DNA from: Rhodobacterales bacterium
Lineage (GTDB): Bacteria > Pseudomonadota > Alphaproteobacteria > Rhodobacterales > Rhodobacteraceae
Assembly: GCA_026400355.1 (NCBI GenBank)
Contig: JAPLPE010000016.1
Location: forward strand, 17,801 to 81,800
DNA length: 64,000 nucleotides
Direction: 5' to 3'
Shown piece by piece: positions 8,368 to 17,419 of this stretch; positions within the stretch are counted from its first letter, which is position 1; each line of letters opens with the position of its first letter. The translations under genes and the position numbers were made by a program. The notes under the pieces were generated by a model. It made no database searches. It saw only the letters and a list, made by a program, of their open reading frames with translations, and was not told the origin of the DNA.

Positions 8368-10768
8368 ATGAGCCTGCACGAAGCGCTGACCCGCGCCAAG
8401 ACGGAAGAGGACGTCAAGGACGCCTTCATCAAGGCGCTCGGGCTCAAGGGTGTGAACAAAGGGCTGATTGACATTCAGACGCCTGAGATCTGGTTCGAGG
8501 CCAAAGAGGCACCCTCTCCGCCACTGCTGATGTTTGCGCAACTGCTGGTCTATGTTCGGGCCGCCCGCAAGCGCGGCGAGGCCATTCCCGGCTTTCTATG
8601 CGTGATTGACCGCGAGAAGGCGGCACTGATGCCAACCGAGCACGCCATGCCCCTCCTGGATGACAAGACTATCGTCTGGCCCAAAGCGGGATCTGCGGCC
8701 GACAAGTCGCTGGCTGCTCAGATAGCACCGACCATCGAAACCCACTTCATCCTCTACCAGATAGACGGCTACGAGGCCGAGTTCATCAAGGCCGCGAAGG
8801 ATGCCGTCCGCGAAGGCCGGATTATCCGCACTCCGATTACCCCCGACAATCTGCGGCAGGTATTTGACAAATGGGTGGCGATGGTCGGCGTCGAACTCGG
8901 CGTGAAGCGCGAGGCGGATTACGCCGTACTATTCTTTGCCGACATCATGGATGACGGGCGATCCGCGGCGATGACGAACCTGCCCGCGCGGCTTTTGTTC
9001 AACGGCGACCGTCCGGTGTTCATCATGGGGGCCGAGCAATACGAACTGGCCACCGAGCGCGGCTATCGCAATTTCTGGAACATCTATCACCGCCCGCCCG
9101 AACAGAAGCATCGGCACTATCTCTTGGAACGGCGCGACAGCCTGCTGCCGCTGGACGAGCAGAAGTTCAAGGGCGCGTTCTATACCCCGTTGCATATCGT
9201 CGACAAAGCCTATGACCAGTTGGCCGCGACGCTGGGGGCGGACTGGCAGCAGAGATATATCGTCTGGGACATGTGCGCGGGTGTGGGCAATCTGGAAGCC
9301 AAGCACAGCAACCTGCGCAATGTCTTCATGTCCACGCTAGATCAGGCCGACGTGACGATCATGCGCAGCAACCCCGCCTTCGCGGGGGCCGAGATTTTTC
9401 AGTATGATTATCTGAACGACGATGTGACCGATTTCGGTCAGATAGACTACGATATATCGGGCAAGGTGCCGCAGGCGCTGCGACAGGCAATTGCCGATGC
9501 GAAAGAGGGGAAGCAGGGCGCTAAGCCGATACTGTTGCTGATCAATCCCCCCTATGCCGAGGCGATGAATGCCGATAACATCACAGACGATGGCGAAAAG
9601 GCAGGCATGAAAACGGGCGTTGCCAAAACCCGTGTCGGCCATGGAATGGGCGATCATGGCTATGCAGCGCGCGAACTGTTCGCGCAGTTTTTGCATCGGA
9701 TAGTTCGCGAACTGCCGCGCGCGAAACTGGCCATGTTCAGTACGCTAAAATATGTGAATGCGCCGAATTTCACCGAATTTCGGCGGGACTGGACAGCGCA
9801 ATATCTGGATGGCTTTATTGTTCACAGCAAGGCATTTGATGGGCTGAAGGGAAATTTTCCGATTGGATTCTTGGTTTGGGATTTGGCGGTAGACCTGCCT
9901 GCGCAATCTATCGGTGTGATCGCGCTGGATAAGTTTGGCGAAGTTGTCGGGCAACATACCTTTTTCCGCGAACCGCCGCGCCCGCCACTGGCCGACTGGA
10001 TTATTCGTCCGCGATCAAATCGAACCCCAGCCGTTCCACCAAAAAAACGCGCTATTGCCGACAACCAGCACAATTGATGTGCGTGGACGGTCGTGGGCGG
10101 ATGGTGCTATAGGAAGTATGATTGCATTCGGAAATGATTTGCAACACGCAGCGACGACTGGCCTGTTGTCGTCAGGCTATGGAAACGCTGGCGCGTTTTT
10201 CGTAACCGAAGACAACCTCTGGCAAGCCGCCGTCGTCTTTTCCGTCCGTCGCCTGATCAAACCCACATGGCTCAATGACCGCGACCAGTTCCTGCAACCC
10301 TCACATCCGCTGTCAGACGAATTCAGGTCCGATTGCCTTGTCTGGATGCTGTTCAACGGCAGCAATCTGACAGCCGGGGCAGACGGGCTGCGCTGGAACG
10401 ATCGGGACTGGTCGCTCATCAATCACTTCATCCCATACACCGAAGCCGAAGTTGGCGCGAAGGCCAGGTTTGAGAGCGATTTCATGGTGCGGTACATGGC
10501 CGGGATGAAGTTCTCGTCCGAGGCGAAGGCTGTGTTGGACGAGGGCCGGAAGTTATTCCAGCACTTTCATGCGACGGGCTTTCCCAACAAGATCAGGCAG
10601 GAATACAAGTTGGGCCGAGCAGACGCCGGATGGCATCAGGTGCGCCGCTCGCTCGAAGATTTCATCGAGACAGTTCTAATCGACTTCTCGCCTTTCAAGG
10701 CCGCCTACGCGGATCTGACCGCGAAGTTGCGCCCCCAGGTGTTCGAACTTGGATTCTTGCCAAGTTGA
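8368..10768 (+). pseudogene. Single-chain restriction-modification enzyme (type IIG-like adenine methyltransferase), frameshifted
   Basis: The first frame (8368-10077) encodes 569 residues with a possible PD-(D/E)XK nuclease (D35, E44-A-K46 in FEAKEA), a methyltransferase entry motif FKGAFYTP (267-274), SAM-binding DMCAGVGN (301-308) and catalytic NPPY (393-396). That suggests N6-adenine methylation combined with cleavage in one chain. The natural continuation lies in another frame (open 9935-10768): DVRGRSWADGAIG, then LWQAAVVFSVRRLIKPTWLN and a C-terminal domain. The frames join at seven A residues (10041-10047); deleting one A gives PPKNALLPTT and a chain of about 800 residues. A true mutation or a homopolymer sequencing error are both possible. 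It follows tRNA-Asn, a typical spot for mobile defence genes. Confidence 0.75.
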
Positions 10769-10929
10769 GCGAAGTCGACTGGCGGACGAAGGGCATCCAG
10801 AATGTCGGGTGCAATAGGTGCATAATCTGCGCTTCCCGACGTAGAACAACTGGGCGCCGCAAAACAGTAGCCCCCAGATAAGCGCGCCCTCGCATCTGGG
10901 CGGATGCGAGGGCGGGGCGCGGCAAGGCA
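10769..10929. other. No gene seen
   Basis: Spacer between the restriction-modification gene and a gene ghost on the other strand. GCCCTCGCATCTGGGCGGATGCGAGGGC (about 10888-10915) can fold into a stem with GCCCTCGCATC/GATGCGAGGGC arms and may act as a terminator for either side. Confidence 0.4.
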
Positions 10930-11205
10930 CCGTGACTTGACCTGTTGACAGGTCAATCGCCCAGACGCTGTCGATGTCGGAGACGTCGAGCATCCCGTTG
11001 AGTACCGCCATCCCCATGGGCGCGTCGAGCCTCGTGGCGAAGGCCATGTTCTGCACGGCGCCAGAGGCGTCCATGGTGGCTATGAAGCCGTCGCCATCCT
11101 TCGTCATCGAGTCCGGTGCCCATGTTGGACACATAGAACGGATCACCGCGAACATGCTGGCCTGGCAGGCCATTGTTCCAGACGAGGGCGGCAAGACGGT
11201 GATGG
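10930..11205 (-). pseudogene. Remnant of an SMP-30/gluconolactonase-like beta-propeller gene
   Basis: Two neighbouring minus-strand frames carry one broken protein. LVWNNGLPGQHVRGDPFYVSNMG is read in one frame (about 11204-11114) and DSMTKDGDGFIATMDASGAV...LDAPMGMAVLNG...VSDIDSVWAIDLSTG in another (about 11131-10931). The YVSNMG and APMGMA...VSDID pattern is that of SMP-30/NHL-type propellers. There is no start and no complete fold, and at least one frameshift. It is a dead fragment; the family call is tentative. Confidence 0.5.
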
Positions 11206-11214
11206 TCGAATGGA

Positions 11215-11426
11215 TTGCGGATCGGCGGACGCAGCCGCATTTCGCCAAGGCCCGTTCGATATGCAACGCGCTGGACCATGCCCGCCTGCGTCAGGCGGAT
11301 CGGCTGGTCGCCACGGCCAAAGGCCCGCTTGACGCCGACGCCCTTTCGACCATCACTGCCGGAGACACCCGTGCCAGCCATGTCTTTCGGGGCGGCCTCG
11401 TGCACGAACGCAAGGAGACGCCATGA
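11215..11426 (+). pseudogene. cbbX: 3' remnant of cbbX (Rubisco activase)
   Basis: The last ~68 codons before the rpe start read QPHFAKARSICNALDHARLRQADRL and then LDADALSTITAGDTRASHVF, which closely resembles the C-terminus of the CbbX AAA+ Rubisco activase. The AAA+ core is absent; upstream lies an unrelated gene ghost. The stop overlaps the rpe ATG by four bases (ATGA), the junction expected in an undamaged cbbX-rpe operon. The recognition rests on this C-terminal signature and on the neighbouring cbb genes. Confidence 0.65.
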
Positions 11427-12124
11427 CCCATTCCCGCGCGATCAAGATCGCCCCCTCGATCCTCTCGGCTGATTTCGCGGCCTTTGGTGCCGAATGCGAG
11501 GCGATCGAGGCGCAGGGGGCCGACTGGGTTCATGTCGATGTGATGGACGGCCATTTCGTGCCCAACATCACCTTCGGACCGCAGCTGTGCAAGGCGATCC
11601 GCCCGCATATCCGCACCGTCATGGACGTGCATCTGATGATCTCCCCCGTCGATCCCTACATCGCGGCCTTCGCCGATGCGGGGGCCGACATCATCACCGC
11701 GCATCTTGAGGCCGGACCGCACATCCACCGAACCCTGCAGGCCATCCGTGCAGCCGGGGCCCGTGCTGGCCTCGCGCTCAACCCCGGAACACCCATTGAC
11801 GCGGTGGAGCATCTTCTGGACATGACCGACCTTATCTGCGTGATGACGGTGAACCCCGGCTTTGGCGGGCAGAAGTTCATCCACAGCCAGATCGACAAGG
11901 TTCGCCGGCTGCGGGCGATGATCGGCGATCGTCCGATCCATATCGAGATTGACGGTGGCATCACGCCCGAAACCGCCCCGCTCGTGACGTCCGCCGGGGC
12001 TGATGTGCTGGTCGCGGGCTCTGCCGTGTTCAAAGGCGGATCGGTCGCCGACCCCACCCCTTATGGCGCCAATATCCGCGCGATCCGGCAGGCCGCGGAA
12101 AGCGCCCTGCGCAATGCGGCCTGA
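11423..12124 (+). CDS. rpe: Ribulose-phosphate 3-epimerase
   Basis: A 233-residue TIM-barrel enzyme that interconverts ribulose-5-phosphate and xylulose-5-phosphate in the pentose phosphate and Calvin cycles. The signature motifs are present: APSILSADF, WVHVDVMDGHFVPN (metal-binding His/Asp), MDVHLMI, MTVNPGFGGQKF and EIDGGI with a GSAVFKG phosphate loop. It starts at an ATG overlapping the cbbX-remnant stop and overlaps gph by 11 bp. It is intact. With cbbX and cbbY destroyed, its promoter may have been lost or replaced, so whether this copy is expressed is unclear; in cbb operons the gene is also called cbbE. Confidence 0.95.
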   Translation: MTHSRAIKIAPSILSADFAAFGAECEAIEAQGADWVHVDVMDGHFVPNITFGPQLCKAIRPHIRTVMDVHLMISPVDPYIAAFADAGADIITAHLEAGPHIHRTLQAIRAAGARAGLALNPGTPIDAVEHLLDMTDLICVMTVNPGFGGQKFIHSQIDKVRRLRAMIGDRPIHIEIDGGITPETAPLVTSAGADVLVAGSAVFKGGSVADPTPYGANIRAIRQAAESALRNAA

Positions 12125-12800
12125 GACGGAAACAGCCTTGCGCGCCATTGTCTTTGACCTTGACGGAACCCTGATCGACAGCGCGCCCGATATCTGCGCG
12201 CTGGGCAGCGCCGTGTTGTCGGGTGAAGGCGCGGCCCCCCTGACGCTTGCCGAAACCCGCAGTTTCATCGGCAATGGCGCCGGGGTCTTTGTCACCCGCA
12301 TGATGACGGCACGCGGACTGCCCGAGGCGGACCATTCCCGGCTCCTTGCCGCGTTCCTGAGGAACTACGACGACGCCAAGGACCTGACGACGCTCTACCC
12401 CGGAGTCACAGAAGCGCTTTCCGCGCTGGCCGACGACGGCTGCGCACTCGGCATCTGCACCAACAAGCCCCTTACGGCGACCAAGGCGATCCTTGCCCAT
12501 CTCGGCCTTCTCGACCGCTTTGCCACGATCATCGGCGGCGACAGCCTGCCCGAACGCAAGCCTCACCCGGCGCCGCTTCTCCGCGCCTTTGCGGACCTTT
12601 CCTCAACCGCACCACTCTTTGTCGGTGACAGCGAGATCGACTATGCCACAGCAGAGGCCGCAGGGGTCCCCATCGCCCTCTACATCCCCGGCTACCGCGC
12701 CATCCCGCTCAGTGCCCTGCCCGCCGCAATCCCGTTCGACCATTTCGCCGAACTCCCCGCGCTGGCCCGCCGCCTGATCCCGTCACGCTCCGCGCCCTGA
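12114..12800 (+). CDS. gph: Phosphoglycolate phosphatase (HAD family)
   Basis: A 228-residue HAD hydrolase that removes phosphate from 2-phosphoglycolate, the toxic product of Rubisco oxygenation. Motif I is FDLDGTLIDSAPD (nucleophile Asp), motif II is ICTNKP, and motif III/IV is GGDSLPERKPHP with FVGDSEIDYATAEAAG. The start at 12114 (MRPETETALRAIVFDLDG) overlaps rpe by 11 bp; a TTG at 12138 is the only close alternative. In cbb operons the gene is called cbbZ. It is complete, but the next gene, cbbY, is a ghost. Confidence 0.92.
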   Translation: MRPETETALRAIVFDLDGTLIDSAPDICALGSAVLSGEGAAPLTLAETRSFIGNGAGVFVTRMMTARGLPEADHSRLLAAFLRNYDDAKDLTTLYPGVTEALSALADDGCALGICTNKPLTATKAILAHLGLLDRFATIIGGDSLPERKPHPAPLLRAFADLSSTAPLFVGDSEIDYATAEAAGVPIALYIPGYRAIPLSALPAAIPFDHFAELPALARRLIPSRSAP

Positions 12801-13145
12801 TTCTCGATCGGGACTGCACGCTGGCGAAAAGCGAAGAGGCTCACCGTGCGGCCTTCAACGCCGCCTTTGCCGAAGCGGGATTGCCCTGGGCCCTGGGCGG
12901 TCGATGACGACCGCATCCTCTTGCGCACCACTGGCGGGAAGGAATGCATTGCCGCTTGTCTGACTGTCAACTCGGCCTTGCCGCGCCTTTCGGAAGATGA
13001 GATCGCGCGCCTGCACCACACAAACACGCATTATCTTCGACAGATGTCAGACGGGTCCATTGTATTGCGCCCCGGCGTGCAGACCCTGATCGATCGTGCC
13101 CGCGCAATGGGCCTGCATCTGGCACTTGCCGCCACGACCATCGCC
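12782..13145 (+). pseudogene. cbbY: 5' remnant of cbbY (HAD phosphatase)
   Basis: TLRALILDRDCTLAKSEEAH, then RAAFNAAFAEAGLPW, and in another frame LRTTGGKECIAACLT, LSEDEIARLHHTN and LRPGVQTLIDRARAMGLHLA, follow the CbbY (xylulose-1,5-bisphosphate phosphatase) sequence in order. Several lesions are visible: the expected start is GTC (12782), motif I has become DRDCT instead of DxDGT, a frameshift lies near 12895, and the frame runs into unrelated sequence near 13140 where the oppositely oriented LysR gene begins to overlap. The C-terminal half is gone. Confidence 0.7.
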
Positions 13146-13811
13146 GCAAAATGTCGAGGCTATGTGCCGGGTGATCTGGCATACCCCTGCCATGACGCAG
13201 TTTCCCGTGATTGTCGCCGGGGAAGAGGTGGCGGCCAGGAAATGCTGGTCCGACAGGATCGCGACCTCTTTGAATCCCTTGGCGTTTTCAGCAAGCGAAT
13301 TCGCAGCAACGAGGCCCAGATCGGCCCGCCGCACGTTCAGAAGTTCCAGCACATCCGAAGGCGAGGCTTCAACCAGATCATATTCCGGACTGGCGCACGT
13401 TTCGGCCAGCACCGCTGCCGCGCCGGGGACAAGCATGGTGATCGCCGACCCGATCCCGGCAATGCGGAGCATGGTCCGGGGGGCACCCTGAAGGGATGCC
13501 AGTTCGGTTTCGAAATCGCGCAGCGCGCGCAAGACCGGCTCGGCCCGGTCCAGTAACCGCCGTCCCACCTCGGTCAGGTGCATCACATTCGACCGACCGT
13601 CCAACAGCGGGCTGCCGGCCAGCGCCTCGAACCCGGCCATCTGTTGGCTCAGCGACGGTTGCGTCACCCCCATAAGACGGGCAGCGCGTGTCAGCGAACC
13701 GGCATGGGCCACCGCCCAGAAGGCCTGCAACTTGCGCAAGGTCACTTCGGCGGGTTCTCGTGGCCGCGCCCCGTCAAATTCGGGGACGATCACCACTTCG
13801 CCTTTGCCCAT
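13047..13811 (-). CDS. LysR-family regulator, C-terminally truncated and fused to antisense sequence
   Basis: The N-terminal winged helix (TLRKLQAFWAVAHAGSLTRA then GVTQPSLSQQMAGFE) and the first part of an effector domain (DVLELLNVRRADLGLVAANS) are clear. LysR proteins are usually about 300 residues; here recognisable sequence ends near residue 205 (about position 13200). The last ~50 residues (CQITRHIASTFCGDGRGGKC and beyond) are read from the antisense of the cbbY ghost. The effector domain is therefore incomplete and ligand response is probably lost. It is the last gene of the minus-strand ABC importer operon, which it may once have regulated. Confidence 0.7.
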   Translation of the reverse strand: MGKGEVVIVPEFDGARPREPAEVTLRKLQAFWAVAHAGSLTRAARLMGVTQPSLSQQMAGFEALAGSPLLDGRSNVMHLTEVGRRLLDRAEPVLRALRDFETELASLQGAPRTMLRIAGIGSAITMLVPGAAAVLAETCASPEYDLVEASPSDVLELLNVRRADLGLVAANSLAENAKGFKEVAILSDQHFLAATSSPATITGNCVMAGVCQITRHIASTFCGDGRGGKCQMQAHCAGTIDQGLHAGAQYNGPV

Positions 13812-13921
13812 GTCTGCCCCCTGTCCCGCCTTGGCAGACTGAAGCAGGTTTCGGCATCAACAGGCCCGATACAGCGCATCGGGTTTTGCGATGACCCGAT
13901 GCGCCTGTTGTTTCGCGCAGA

Positions 13922-14968
13922 TTACTTGCGGGAATCGAACCCTTCGGACGGATCGACGCCTAACGTTTCAAGCGCACGGGTCGTAAAGCTCAGATCCACC
14001 AGATCGGCAGCGGCCATTTGCGGGACATCCGCAAAATCGGGGTTCGCATAGACGAAGGCGACGGAGGCATCGAGTTCTGTCGGATCAATGCAGCCGTTGA
14101 CGCACCAGCGGTTGCCAAGAAAGCCCGCTGTTCGTTCGAGGCTTGGGCGGGGGATATCGGTCCGCGCGGCAGCGGCGGCCTCGACCCAGATTTCGGGATG
14201 TGCCGCCATCTCGCGCGATGTGTCGATCAACGCCTCGGTAAAGCGTTGAAGTGCGTCGGCATTCTCCTCGATCGTATCGGCGCGGACGGCCACGAACTTG
14301 GTCAGCGCCGGAGCAAAGTCCGAGAAATCGCCCGGGGGTACAAGGACATGAATGCCCGGGGTCCCCTCGATTGACCCGAAAGTCCCGAAGGACACTGTCG
14401 TCGCATCTACCTGCCCGGCGGCCAAGGCCTGGACCCGGACTGCCGGCGCACCGATCGGCACATAGGCGGGGCTTGCCGGATCAACGCCCATCCCGCGCAG
14501 CACGGCCTGCGTCAGCGAATGGTCAAGGCTGCCGTAATCCGCAATCGCATAGCTGCGTCCGGCCAGATCGGCGACGGTGGCAATATCGTCCTTGGTGGCA
14601 ATCAGGAACGGACTGCCTGTGCCCGTGGCCACAATCCCCTTGAGCGCCAGATCACCCGTCGCCGTCAGCCTGATCGCCGCATCCAGCGCGATATCCGCTG
14701 CATCCACGTCACCAGCAAGTAGCGCAGACACCGCCTGCGGCGTGCCGTCCAGCGCGACATAGGTTACGGCCACCCCATGCTTTTCAAAGAACCCAAGGTC
14801 CTGTGCCAGCCGGAACACCGATGACGTGGTGACGTTGAAACCCGCGTCATCGACGGCCAGCGCCACACTCAGTTCTACGACATCGTCCGTCTGCGCGAGT
14901 GCCATCCCGGCAGACAGGGCAAGGGCTGTGGTCGTTGCGGCAAGGCGGTGCAAGAGAAATGCCTTCAT
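13922..14968 (-). CDS. ABC importer substrate-binding protein (NMT1/SsuA/TauA type)
   Basis: A 348-residue periplasmic protein with a Sec signal (MKAFLLHRLAATTTALALSA, cleavage near AQT). It shows the NMT1/THI5-like binding fold: FRLAQDLGFFEKHGVAVTYV, LLAGDVDAADIALDAAIRL and DLAGRSYAIADYGSLDHSL. This class delivers sulfonates, taurine, nitrate or pyrimidine precursors. The permease and ATPase of the same type are encoded upstream in the same orientation (18350-19177 and 17530-18348), separated by the DUF1800 and DUF1501 genes. Two cysteines near the C-terminus (WCVNGCIDP) are unusual and could form a disulfide. The ligand is unknown. Confidence 0.85.
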   Translation of the reverse strand: MKAFLLHRLAATTTALALSAGMALAQTDDVVELSVALAVDDAGFNVTTSSVFRLAQDLGFFEKHGVAVTYVALDGTPQAVSALLAGDVDAADIALDAAIRLTATGDLALKGIVATGTGSPFLIATKDDIATVADLAGRSYAIADYGSLDHSLTQAVLRGMGVDPASPAYVPIGAPAVRVQALAAGQVDATTVSFGTFGSIEGTPGIHVLVPPGDFSDFAPALTKFVAVRADTIEENADALQRFTEALIDTSREMAAHPEIWVEAAAAARTDIPRPSLERTAGFLGNRWCVNGCIDPTELDASVAFVYANPDFADVPQMAAADLVDLSFTTRALETLGVDPSEGFDSRK

Positions 14969-14991
14969 GATGTTCAGTCGTCCTTCCGGTA

Positions 14992-15678
14992 TCAGGCTGC
15001 GCGGTCAAAGACCGGCAGCGGGGTGAAGTCGTCGTTCAGGATCGCCGCCGTTCCCTGATGCCCCATCCAGCCCCGGATCAGGGTCGCGTAGATGCGGCGG
15101 GTGAAGCGGTCGGGATCGTCAAAGACGAGCGGCACATGGTTCATCGCTGTCACCGCCAGCGATTGATGGTCGTCGATGTTGATCAGCGGGTTCGCATTGT
15201 GCCCCAGCGGATCAATCACATCAGCCAGCCGCCCCAGCCAGCCATGGGCCTCTCCGCTGTTCGGGGCGCCGGTCTGCAAGAAGGCCATCGAGGAGAAATG
15301 CGAGAATGACGGCTGGTCGTAACCCACGCCGTGGACAATCGCCATCTTCCCGTCTTTCCACAGCTTTTCAAACCCGGTCATCGTGCGCTGAAAACCGAAG
15401 TGATCATCAATGCCGAGGAGGTTGGATTTGTGGATTCCAAGTCGCGGGCGAGCCACGTAGCAGGCGTCGTCGGCATGGGGGATTACCGTGTTCAGCCCGT
15501 CATTCCCGCCCGACAGTTCCACGATCACAAGGATGCGTTCGCCTGCGGCCTGCCCCGTCACCTTGGACCAGACGGGTGAGGCGGCGATGCCCCCGGCCCC
15601 TTCCAACACCATGCCGCCAAAGCCCGCCTGAATGAGTGCTTCGTGGTCTGCCCTTGTCAGTCCGGGTGTCCGTACCAT
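14992..15678 (-). CDS. DUF1501 protein with a large internal deletion
   Basis: DUF1501 proteins are usually about 390-430 residues; this one is 229 from the ATG at 15678 (MVRTPGLTRADHEAL, with GGAACGGGA upstream). The N-terminal half is typical (ILVIVELSGGNDGLNTVIP, FSHFSSMAFLQTG). The chain passes directly from VFDDPDRFTRR to IYATLIRGWMGHQGTAAIL, and the latter is the family's usual C-terminal end. The middle, with the usual histidine-rich part, is missing in frame, so the protein is probably non-functional. It lies 23 bp after its usual partner, DUF1800. Confidence 0.75.
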   Translation of the reverse strand: MVRTPGLTRADHEALIQAGFGGMVLEGAGGIAASPVWSKVTGQAAGERILVIVELSGGNDGLNTVIPHADDACYVARPRLGIHKSNLLGIDDHFGFQRTMTGFEKLWKDGKMAIVHGVGYDQPSFSHFSSMAFLQTGAPNSGEAHGWLGRLADVIDPLGHNANPLINIDDHQSLAVTAMNHVPLVFDDPDRFTRRIYATLIRGWMGHQGTAAILNDDFTPLPVFDRAA

Positions 15679-15700
15679 GTCCCGTTCCCCGCTCCGCCTG

Positions 15701-17419
15701 TCAGGCCAACTGATACTGCGGGGCGCACATGATGCCATGCGCCACCAGTCGCAGCCCGTATTCCATGTAGCTTTCAGCCTCAGTCAGACTGTCTGATCCC
15801 CATTCGTCGGCCAGCATCGCCACCAGCGCATCCCGCGTTGTTGCGTCCAATGGCACTTGCAGGAAGCGTTCTGCCAGCGCATCGACTGCTTCAGCCGCCG
15901 TCGCCGCGCCATCCTCGATCACCAACTCCGACAGGCTGAACTGCGCCGGGGCACGCGGGGTCGGTTTCAGCCGCCGCATCGCCTCCTGCCAGCCCATCAG
16001 GCTGGCATAGCGGGTGTTGAACGTCTCCTGAATCCCTGCGGCCGAACTTGGGGCGGCGCCTTCTTCCAGCGTGGCCGCAGTGATCTCCATGCCTGCGTTG
16101 GTGTTGCGATTCACGCGCCTTACCTTGGACCCGGGGTCAAGGTTGGGGTCGGTGAAACCGATCATGTCGGGGAACATAGCCTCGCGGGCAAAGTTACCCC
16201 TCTCGAACAACAGCCCGGGCGTGATCCATGCCCTGCCTTCGCCCCAACCTGCAACCGTGGGCGGGTAGAGCAGGATCTGCCCCAAGGTCTGTCCCACTGA
16301 ATGAGGATCGGGCACACCCGGCATCATCCGCAGACCAAGTTTGCGATAGGTGGACACGATGAGTTCGACCGGCGACTTGATATGTGTCCCCACCACGGCC
16401 TTGCTGTGAAACACCCGCGACAGGAACAGCGCGCGCAGAAACGGCGTGATCTCATAATCGCAGTCCCGCAGAAGTGTACCCAGATCCCGGGCCAGATCCG
16501 GGCTGATCGCGGTGCCGGCAAAGAAGCGCCAGATCTTGGACGCGACATAGGCTGCAGTCTGGTCGTGCTCCAGAATGATCCGCAGGATATCGTCCCCGTC
16601 AAAGGCACCCGTCCGGCCAAGGAAGGACTTCTCCCCCGCGTCGTGTTTGGCCGAGTCAAAGCGGAAGGCCAGATCATCATTCGTCCAGCCGGTAAAGGCG
16701 CGCGCTGCCTCGCCGATGTCGTGTTCTGAATACTGGCCGACGCCCATCGTGAACAGTTCCATGACTTCGCGGCCGAAATTCTCGTTCGGGGCGCCCTTCA
16801 CGTTCTGCGCCGCATCCAGAAAGACCAGCATCGCGGAATCCTTGGATACGGCCGTCAGGAGTTCACGGAAACTACTCAACGCGCCGTTGCGCAAAAGGTC
16901 GATCTGCTGTCGGATCTTGCAGTAGTCGCGCAGCTTTTCCTCGCTCGTCGCGAAGTGGCCGTGCCAGAACAGCGCCATCTTTTCGCGCAGGGGATGGCGG
17001 GTCTGCAGCATCCAGCCAAGCCACCAGTAGGACAGCCGCCGGGTTTCGAGGGTTGTGGCCCGAAGCCAGCAAAAGAAACGGTTGGTGACCGGCTGAAGCG
17101 GCCGGTTGCCGCCCGGTTTGACCCGGACCCCCATTGCGGCGCCGGTTCGCTCGGCCAGTTCGGTCGCAGCCGGCCGGCTTGGCGGGAAATGGGTCAGGGA
17201 CGGGTCCCAGAAGCCCGATTCCTCGAAATCCGGCAAATCATCATCACTCGCGCCCTGCAGCACATGATCGACAGCCTGCTCGGGGGTCATGGCCGCAAGA
17301 CGCCGGATAACGCCCGGCGTGCCGCCAAAACCGACACGTTCCAGCAAATGCGCGGCAGCCTTTTCAGACCACAAGGCAATATCTATCTGGGCCAGTCTCC
17401 TGGCTCCGGACCCGTCCAT
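15701..17419 (-). CDS. DUF1800 domain-containing protein
   Basis: A 572-residue protein of the DUF1800 family, recognised by EKAAAHLLERVGFGGTPG, PLREKMALFWHGHFATSEEK, NENFGREVMELFTMGVG, YSEHDIGEAARAFTGW and YPPTVAGWGEGRAWITP. DUF1800 and DUF1501 proteins are typically encoded as pairs and thought to be exported, but their function is unknown. No signal peptide is obvious at the chosen start. It is complete for the family. Its neighbours are the ABC importer ATPase upstream (110 bp gap) and DUF1501 downstream; placing the pair inside a binding-protein importer operon is unusual. Confidence 0.88.
   Translation of the reverse strand: MDGSGARRLAQIDIALWSEKAAAHLLERVGFGGTPGVIRRLAAMTPEQAVDHVLQGASDDDLPDFEESGFWDPSLTHFPPSRPAATELAERTGAAMGVRVKPGGNRPLQPVTNRFFCWLRATTLETRRLSYWWLGWMLQTRHPLREKMALFWHGHFATSEEKLRDYCKIRQQIDLLRNGALSSFRELLTAVSKDSAMLVFLDAAQNVKGAPNENFGREVMELFTMGVGQYSEHDIGEAARAFTGWTNDDLAFRFDSAKHDAGEKSFLGRTGAFDGDDILRIILEHDQTAAYVASKIWRFFAGTAISPDLARDLGTLLRDCDYEITPFLRALFLSRVFHSKAVVGTHIKSPVELIVSTYRKLGLRMMPGVPDPHSVGQTLGQILLYPPTVAGWGEGRAWITPGLLFERGNFAREAMFPDMIGFTDPNLDPGSKVRRVNRNTNAGMEITAATLEEGAAPSSAAGIQETFNTRYASLMGWQEAMRRLKPTPRAPAQFSLSELVIEDGAATAAEAVDALAERFLQVPLDATTRDALVAMLADEWGSDSLTEAESYMEYGLRLVAHGIMCAPQYQLA

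Noticed and set aside
10041..10047. Programmed -1 ribosomal frameshift at the A7 run of the restriction-modification gene
   Set aside because: The second frame needs a +1 (or -2) shift, which an A-rich -1 slippery site does not give; mutation or sequencing error is simpler.
8040..13811. A complete genomic island bounded by tRNA-Asn att repeats
   Set aside because: No second copy of the tRNA 3' end and no integrase were found; only the position next to the tRNA suggests integration.
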